A DNA stretch of 64,000 nucleotides from an uncultured Eubacteriales bacterium (GTDB lineage Bacteria > Bacillota > Clostridia > Peptostreptococcales > Anaerovoracaceae). Position 1 is the first letter of the stretch; each line of letters opens with the position of its first letter. The position numbers were made by a program, and so were the translations under genes. The notes beneath the pieces are model-generated. The model saw only the letters and a program-made list of their open reading frames with translations, ran no database searches and had not been told where the DNA came from. Positions 59,071 through 64,000 of the stretch are shown here, one piece after another. The stretch lies in NCBI GenBank assembly GCA_902774265.1, contig CACYHR010000004.1, positions 62,001 through 126,000 on the forward strand, written 5' to 3'.

Positions 59071-60348
59071 ATGAGAAAAAGACATTATCTTAAAACAGCA
59101 TTTGTAGGAGGCCAGCTGATAACCGGCAGGCACAAGGATGCCATACAGGATTCACTGGTAATGATTGACCGCGGCGGGATCATTTATGCCGGCGAACGCA
59201 ATTATGATATGGCTCCGAGTCTTGAAGGCTTTGATGTCGTAGACATCACCGGAAAGACCCTCATGCCGGGTCTTATCGATACGCATCTTCATTTCAGCGG
59301 CAATCTCAATGACAATGATTCCGACTGGGTCAGAGAGCCTCTCCTTCAGAAGCAGGTCATGGCTGTTCAGCAGGCTCATGAATGCCTTGAAAACGGTCTC
59401 ACTTCAGTAGGCGAAATTTCCAGATTCGGTATCCCTATCAGAGATATGGTCAATACCGGTCAGATGCAGGGACCGAGGATCATTGCTTCCGGCAGAGGCT
59501 TTTGCGCCACAGCATCGCACGGCGATTCGCATAACTGCTCCATTGAAGAAGTAGCTGCCGGTCATCCATGGGCAGAGACAGTGGACGGACCATGGGAACT
59601 CCGTAAGGCGGTAAGACGCAGACTCAGAGAATGCCCTGATGCCATCAAAATCTGGGCAACAGGCGGCGGTATCTACAGATGGGATACCTCCCGTGATCAC
59701 CATTACACATTCGAAGAAATAAAGGCTGTCGTAGATGAGTCTGCTATGAGAGGGATCCCGGTATGGTCTCACACTTACGGAGCAGTAACACCTTCGGTCG
59801 ATGCGGGTGCTGATTTCATTATCCACGGATTTGAGATCAATGACGATGATATGGAGAAAATGTTCATTAAGGGCATATATTTCTGCCCGACGATCAACTT
59901 CCTGCCGGCATGGCTGTCGACTTATCCTCCGTCATACATTCCGGGTGTGCATGACAAATACGAAGGTGCAACTCTGATCGACAAGGAACTCGCTAGACTT
60001 TATGACAATGTCAACAAAGCCTATAAAATGGGTGTCATAATCACTGTCGGATCCGACAGCTTCAATTCTGATTCAACGCCTTACGGAGTCACAGCTATAG
60101 GCGAGATACACAGATTCGTGGATTCATGCGGAATGAGCGAGATGGATGCTATCATAGCCGGTACGGCAAACGGTGCCAGGGCGCTCGGATGCTATCATCT
60201 TACCGGTTCCATCACCAGAGGCAAAAATGCCGACATGCTGTTGATCAACGGAGATCCGCTGAAAAACATCTATGACATCAGTGTAGAAAACATGGATATG
60301 ATCATCAAGGACGGCGAAGAGGTTCTTCGTTACAAGGATAAGAAGTAA
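59071..60348 (+). CDS. Metal-dependent amidohydrolase (imidazolonepropionase / prolidase-like)
   Basis: This 425-residue cytosolic protein has a TIM-barrel amidohydrolase layout: DTHLHF near residue 71, the Lys in AIKIWATGGG that is often carboxylated, His in VWSHTYG and IIHGFEI, and Asp in TVGSDS. C-terminal strands carry RGKNADMLLINGDP. It most resembles the imidazolonepropionase-like/Xaa-Pro dipeptidase group that cleaves cyclic amides or small peptides. AGGAG lies 8 bases before the ATG. It is on the opposite strand to the adenylating enzymes and may process an amide substrate or product of that locus, on position alone. Confidence 0.88.
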   Translation: MRKRHYLKTAFVGGQLITGRHKDAIQDSLVMIDRGGIIYAGERNYDMAPSLEGFDVVDITGKTLMPGLIDTHLHFSGNLNDNDSDWVREPLLQKQVMAVQQAHECLENGLTSVGEISRFGIPIRDMVNTGQMQGPRIIASGRGFCATASHGDSHNCSIEEVAAGHPWAETVDGPWELRKAVRRRLRECPDAIKIWATGGGIYRWDTSRDHHYTFEEIKAVVDESAMRGIPVWSHTYGAVTPSVDAGADFIIHGFEINDDDMEKMFIKGIYFCPTINFLPAWLSTYPPSYIPGVHDKYEGATLIDKELARLYDNVNKAYKMGVIITVGSDSFNSDSTPYGVTAIGEIHRFVDSCGMSEMDAIIAGTANGARALGCYHLTGSITRGKNADMLLINGDPLKNIYDISVENMDMIIKDGEEVLRYKDKK

Positions 60349-60366
60349 TGCGGGAGGTACAGTGCT

Positions 60367-60669
60367 ATGATGAACAATGATATTAATCAGTTGCGTAAAG
60401 AGATCGGACAGGTCCTTACCACGCAGTACGATTATCCGCCAAACGGAATGGGTTCACTCGGTTATAAAGGGAACAATATGTACAGATTCAAGGTGGATGA
60501 TCTCGGAGACATAATGCTTTTTTTGGCTGAAAGAACCGAATCGTACAGTCACTCATATAATGTCGACATGCTTGCTCAGGAGATAATCACGGATCTGCTT
60601 GATCAGGGGCTGATCTGTTACGGCGGCTATAGATTCAAGCAGCAGCAGAAAGAACGCCACAGCATCTGA
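60367..60669 (+). CDS. Small protein of unknown function
   Basis: This 100-residue soluble protein starts MMNNDINQLRKEIGQVLTTQ. It has a central LGDIMLFLAERTESYSHSYN and an amphipathic LAQEIITDLLDQGLI helix. GGGAGG lies 9 bases before the ATG and the gene is 18 bases after the amidohydrolase, so it is co-transcribed and very likely real. There is no signal peptide, metal motif or recognisable family. A small partner or regulator of the amidohydrolase would be a guess. Confidence 0.65.
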   Translation: MMNNDINQLRKEIGQVLTTQYDYPPNGMGSLGYKGNNMYRFKVDDLGDIMLFLAERTESYSHSYNVDMLAQEIITDLLDQGLICYGGYRFKQQQKERHSI

Positions 60670-60730
60670 TGCCGCCATCAGGGCAAGAGCTCAGGGCAAA
60701 GCAGTGAAACAGCAAATTTAATCAATTAAA

Positions 60731-60767
60731 AAAACGGACTGCCGCACTTATGAAGTGAGGCGGTCCG
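60731..60767. terminator. Bidirectional terminator between convergent genes
   Basis: A 15-bp nearly perfect stem (CGGACTGCCGCACTT with its partner, one wobble and one mismatch, 3-base loop) is followed by seven T residues on the minus strand and a T-rich run on the plus strand. Confidence 0.8.
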
Positions 60768-60775
60768 CTTTATTA

Positions 60776-61672
60776 TTATACTGATGCTTCAAACCACTCG
60801 CATATTTTATCAAGGGCATCCCTGCTCTCGGGCAGATACGGCCTTAAGTTAACAAATGCATGGGTCAGTTCTTTGTTTTTCTGTCCGTAATACAGAAATC
60901 TGCACTTATTACCTGCAGCTTTCAAAGCGCGATAATACTGTTTGCTTGCTTTTTTCAGAGGATCTGCGCGGCTGCTCGTTAATATCGCAGGAGGGAGACA
61001 GCTTATTACTCTACTGTTCTCAGGATCCATATATGACATAAATGTCTTATCCTTCCTGAGTTCTCTGAAAATAGCCTTCGGATAAAGCAGTCCTATGAAA
61101 TTCTTTTTCGTTGTGTAAAACATACCGCTTACAAACGCCAGCGCCTTAAGGTCAAGCCGCGAAGATCTGCATCCGAGAATATTGCTCAGCTCCGGCGAGC
61201 GGGCTGATGCTGCAGCGTACAGTCCGAGGAATGCGCCGGCGCTCTCCGCTATCATAAACGCTCTGTCCGGATCACCGCCTCTTTCTTCGAGGGCATCGGC
61301 TGCAAAATCGAGTGCAGCGCAGATGTCCGAAATCTCGCCCGGAGCATCCGCTTCATCCATCATGCGGTATGACGGAGCAAACACAAGATATCCCTTTCCG
61401 GCAAGCAGTTCGCATACATCCCGTTCCATAATCGGTTTTCCTAAAAAAAGTCCTCCCCCATGCAGGAGTACGATCACGGGAAGCTTCTCCCCGCGGCATT
61501 CTTTCGGTCTGTATATATCCGCATAAAGATCATTTCCGTCTCTCCCGCTGTAAGTGACATTGAATTCCTCAATTATGTCATCAGGCGCTTCATGCTCCCA
61601 CTTATGCCGGTCAGTATGTCCGGCTATCTTCCTTCTGATATGCCTTGCATATTTGTACATCAATGGTTCCAT
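60776..61672 (-). CDS. Alpha/beta hydrolase, acetyl-esterase type
   Basis: The 298 residues match the hydrolase half of the 54057-56909 fusion in every landmark: HGGG at 71-74, nucleophile in IAESAGAFLG (Ser144), acid in TSSRADPLKK, His in ELTHAFVNLRPY. It is complete and has no signal peptide, so it acts in the cytosol on esters or thioesters. It follows adenylating paralogue 5 by 68 bases in the same direction, repeating as two genes the pairing seen fused in paralogue 3. Confidence 0.9.
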   Translation of the reverse strand: MEPLMYKYARHIRRKIAGHTDRHKWEHEAPDDIIEEFNVTYSGRDGNDLYADIYRPKECRGEKLPVIVLLHGGGLFLGKPIMERDVCELLAGKGYLVFAPSYRMMDEADAPGEISDICAALDFAADALEERGGDPDRAFMIAESAGAFLGLYAAASARSPELSNILGCRSSRLDLKALAFVSGMFYTTKKNFIGLLYPKAIFRELRKDKTFMSYMDPENSRVISCLPPAILTSSRADPLKKASKQYYRALKAAGNKCRFLYYGQKNKELTHAFVNLRPYLPESRDALDKICEWFEASV

Positions 61673-61740
61673 ACTATCCCGTTCTTCCTTCCTCGAATTT
61701 TTTTATTATTTGTCAGGAAAGGTCTTTCCGGACTGCTTTG

Positions 61741-63693
61741 TCATTCTGTATCGAGTTCTTCCGGAAGACCTGTTTCTGCAAATACTGATCTGCTATGAGT
61801 CACAAGCCTTATATCTTTCAGTACGCCGTCACGTCTGACAGGTATAACATTATAGCGGTATCCTTCAACATCTCCGGTCACGATCTGATGATTATCCACC
61901 TTACCGGAAGCATTATACGGTATATCATCCGTGATAACACACTCTAACGGGAGATTAGACTCTTTTATAACTCCGTCTGTGATAAAAGCTCCTCTCAATG
62001 CATTTATGACCGCATGTTTTGCGCTGTCTGCAGGTAGTGTTGCCTTAACATACAGTACCGGGATCGTATCACGGATGCGTTTGCTGTATCCGGGCACAAG
62101 TCCGCAGCTCTCGATCTTTGGCTGCGCAGAAACTGCATTTTCCACAAGTCCTGCATCAAAACGCACGTTATCGTTATTGACAAAAAATTTGTTCATCCTT
62201 CCGGCATAGTAGAAAACGCCCTCTTCGTCCGTCTTTACATAATCAAAAGTATTCAGATACTTCTCTCCTTCAATCTCTTCAAGCTCAAAAATCGTCTTAT
62301 CGCCCAGTTTGCCCGAACTGACAGATGGAGAACTGATATACATTATACCCTCTGCCGGTCCGTCTGCCGGATCAAGGAAACGTCCGCTTTCTTCATCAAA
62401 AAGTCTTATTTTTATTCCATCCACAGGACGACCTATAGCATCGTCCTCTCTGTCAGAAGATGAAATTATGCAGGCTCCTCCGGCCTCAGAGAGTCCGTAT
62501 CCTATCGTCACGCGCGCTTTTGAGCCGCATCTCTTAAGATATCTGTTATATCTATTCCTCGCATCTGCGGAGGCATACGAGCCTCCGAGGAATATAAATT
62601 CAAGATCGCTGAGATCCGGGCGGTAAGGCAGTTTCATCAGCATTTCCATTATGACAGGTCCGCCGAATAAAACATTGACACGGTAATACGATATAGCCCT
62701 CAATGTATCTATATTGAACCCGCCTGTCGACATAACAGCGATCCTGCCTCCGAATGCAAGAGGAAGAACAAGTTCATCGCACAGAGCATAAGCCGAGCCA
62801 AGCTCAGCGGCCAGAAATGCCGAAGCTCTGCCGTACAGAGATTCAAATCTGCTGTCTGCAAGAAGTCTCGCAGATGTCTCATTGATGCCTCTGTCCGACA
62901 GCGGAACAGGTTTGCTGGCACCTGTCGTCGTTCCGGATGTATGCGCGATCATCGCAGCATCGTCACATTCTGTCTGAGCATAAACTATATCTTCGTTCTT
63001 ATATTTTTTCAGAAGTTCGTCCATAAAGAGTACGCCCTGTATACTCTTCAGTTCATCATATTTCATCAGAGCAAACATTTCCTCAAAGGGATTGGCAAAT
63101 TCACCAAAAACAGGGATATGAATAACTATCACATTCCTGATTCCGAGTTCATCTTTTTCCTCCATGAGCTGTTTCAGGTATTTTTTGCTCAGATCATAGT
63201 CAGGCAAAATGATATCTGTTATGTTCTCGTTCTGATCCATTCCCCTGAGTCCGTCAATATTGTTTGCACTTCTCATAAGGCTTATGGAAACAGACGCACC
63301 CGTCATATTCAGCGCAAACAAAGCCAGAATGATCTCTGCGGCAGGCGTGCCTCTCACTGCAACTCTTGCATGCTCTTTTCCTGTCATGCCAAGAGTCGAA
63401 AACACTCTCGCATAACGTTTCCATTTCCTGAACATCTGGCGGTAGGTGTACTGCCGCCTTCCGTCTACAAGCGCAACAGCGTCAAGCCTTTCATCGCTGT
63501 ATGAATTCAGCTCCTTTATAAACTTCCAGCATTTCTGTTCGATGATCTCTCTGCTTTCAATACGTTTTCTGATCTCGTCAGGAATAACGCGGGCTGCAGT
63601 ACTTATTCCGGCATCCGCTGCATAGTCCGGACCATCCGGACATGAAAAGAAATTACAATCGCATCCCATACCGCTGTATTTATCGTTGATCAT
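61741..63693 (-). CDS. Stand-alone adenylate-forming enzyme, paralogue 5, with N-terminal GMGCD tag
   Basis: This protein has 650 residues. The N-terminus MINDKYSGMGCDCNFFSCPD carries three Cys and precedes a 15-residue linker. The conserved WKFIKELNSYSDERLDAVAL block follows. Motifs: P-loop AHTSGTTTGASKPVPLS, A5 TIGYGLSEAGGACII, A7 NTFDYVKTDEEGVFYYAGR, hinge MNKFF, A10 Lys in YNASGKVDNHQI. The tag matches the C-terminal end of paralogue 4 but at the opposite end of the protein. AAAGGA lies about 12 bases before the ATG. Confidence 0.88.
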   Translation of the reverse strand: MINDKYSGMGCDCNFFSCPDGPDYAADAGISTAARVIPDEIRKRIESREIIEQKCWKFIKELNSYSDERLDAVALVDGRRQYTYRQMFRKWKRYARVFSTLGMTGKEHARVAVRGTPAAEIILALFALNMTGASVSISLMRSANNIDGLRGMDQNENITDIILPDYDLSKKYLKQLMEEKDELGIRNVIVIHIPVFGEFANPFEEMFALMKYDELKSIQGVLFMDELLKKYKNEDIVYAQTECDDAAMIAHTSGTTTGASKPVPLSDRGINETSARLLADSRFESLYGRASAFLAAELGSAYALCDELVLPLAFGGRIAVMSTGGFNIDTLRAISYYRVNVLFGGPVIMEMLMKLPYRPDLSDLEFIFLGGSYASADARNRYNRYLKRCGSKARVTIGYGLSEAGGACIISSSDREDDAIGRPVDGIKIRLFDEESGRFLDPADGPAEGIMYISSPSVSSGKLGDKTIFELEEIEGEKYLNTFDYVKTDEEGVFYYAGRMNKFFVNNDNVRFDAGLVENAVSAQPKIESCGLVPGYSKRIRDTIPVLYVKATLPADSAKHAVINALRGAFITDGVIKESNLPLECVITDDIPYNASGKVDNHQIVTGDVEGYRYNVIPVRRDGVLKDIRLVTHSRSVFAETGLPEELDTE

Positions 63694-63751
63694 AATACTT
63701 CAGTCCTTTCCGGGTTTATTTCTCAGGTCCCTTCATCGAGAAATGATATTC

Positions 63752-63757
63752 ATTATA
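63752..63757 (-). promoter_or_regulatory. Candidate -10 box for adenylating paralogue 5
   Basis: Perfect TATAAT on the minus strand about 60 bases before the ATG at 63693, in an AT-rich stretch just downstream of a terminator. The -35 hexamer is poor. Confidence 0.3.
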
Positions 63758-63807
63758 TAATACATATTAAGATCGTTGCATCTTTTTTTATCCGGATCAT
63801 TCCCGGG

Positions 63808-63845
63808 AAAAAAGCCGGGGCAGTACGTTATGTACAGTCCCGGCT
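63808..63845 (-). terminator. Rho-independent terminator at the right edge
   Basis: Minus strand AGCCGGG ... CCCGGCT with an inner GTAC/GTAC pairing, followed by six T residues, 24 bases after the stop of the edge gene. Confidence 0.75.
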
Positions 63846-63869
63846 CGTATTGTCATATGCATCAGCATA

Positions 63870-64000
63870 TCAATTTTCTGTATCAGCAGCTTTTTTTGCA
63901 GCTGCAGCCCTCTCTGCAAACCCGGCAGCAATACATATTGCTATCGTTGCTGCGATATCTACAAGAGTGCTTCCTATCGGCAGATCTATCGTCATGAGTT
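63870..64000 (-). CDS. C-terminal end of a hydrophobic protein, start possibly outside the window
   Basis: An open frame enters from the right edge and stops at 63870. It reads MTIDLPIGSTLVDIAATIAI and then an Ala/Lys-rich tail ending KKAADTEN. An in-frame ATG at 63995 would give a 41-residue protein, but the frame continues upstream to the edge, so it may be only the tail of a longer, probably membrane, protein. The good terminator right after the stop supports a real gene end. Confidence 0.45.
   Translation of the reverse strand, partial: LMTIDLPIGSTLVDIAATIAICIAAGFAERAAAAKKAADTEN

Overview
The window reads as chromosomal DNA of an anaerobic Firmicute, most likely a Clostridia (Lachnospiraceae or Anaerovoracaceae-like) gut or rumen bacterium. 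The clues are AGGAGG-type ribosome binding sites, DUF5692 and DUF2075 proteins, an MnmM (YtqB) methyltransferase, a LytS-like sensor fused to a SpoIIE phosphatase, MATE pumps and a penicillin-binding carboxypeptidase. No rRNA, tRNA, CRISPR array, insertion sequence or phage gene was seen. Almost every gene lies on the minus strand, so transcription runs from high to low coordinates. The taxonomic call is inference. Layout from left to right: (1) 1-5.3 kb, two MacB-like ABC ATPase/permease fusions and a truncated exported protein. (2) 5.4-6.8 kb, an exported HAD-type phosphatase with an Ig-like domain. (3) 7-12.7 kb, hydroxypyruvate/glycerate dehydrogenase, glycerate 2-kinase, an ATP-grasp ligase, a zinc-ribbon protein and a DUF5692 membrane protein. 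A divergent control region follows, leading to a truncated prephenate-dehydratase/ACT protein. (4) 13.6-18.8 kb, a nuclease-like/DUF2075 ATPase, MnmM, a GGDEF-GGDEF-EAL protein and a MazG-type pyrophosphohydrolase. (5) 18.8-24.3 kb, an acyl-activating enzyme/ACP/acyltransferase fusion, a D,D-carboxypeptidase and a glycosyltransferase. (6) 24.3-39.5 kb, a non-ribosomal-peptide-synthetase-like operon with three adenylation, five carrier and four condensation domains spread over five proteins. It also has an anion transporter and an upstream phosphopantetheinyl transferase. Two of its proteins carry striking low-complexity repeats, and one condensation protein ends in a cyclic-nucleotide-binding-like domain. 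(7) 39.7-47 kb, a nitroreductase-like protein, a Na/Pi transporter homologue, HU, a MATE transporter with a co-transcribed SpoIIE-type phosphatase, and a VOC protein. (8) 47-63.7 kb, five paralogous adenylate-forming enzymes of one unusual subclade. They are interleaved with two very acidic proteins carrying repeated Cys-x4-Cys modules, a MATE transporter fused to an RsbW-like ATPase, a deleted sugar-transporter pseudogene and two related alpha/beta hydrolases (one fused, one free). Two plus-strand genes, an amidohydrolase and a small unknown, sit among them. Regions 6 and 8 are the best candidates for an undescribed system. The window holds nine adenylate-forming domains, most of the carriers sit in region 6, and the region 8 enzymes are instead neighbours of cysteine-rich acidic proteins. 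A working model, which is inference, is an acyl or peptide assembly system. It would be activated by the phosphopantetheinyl transferase, organised by low-complexity repeat proteins, possibly use cysteine-bearing tags as scaffold or acceptor, and be served by dedicated exporters that may be under phosphatase/kinase switch control.
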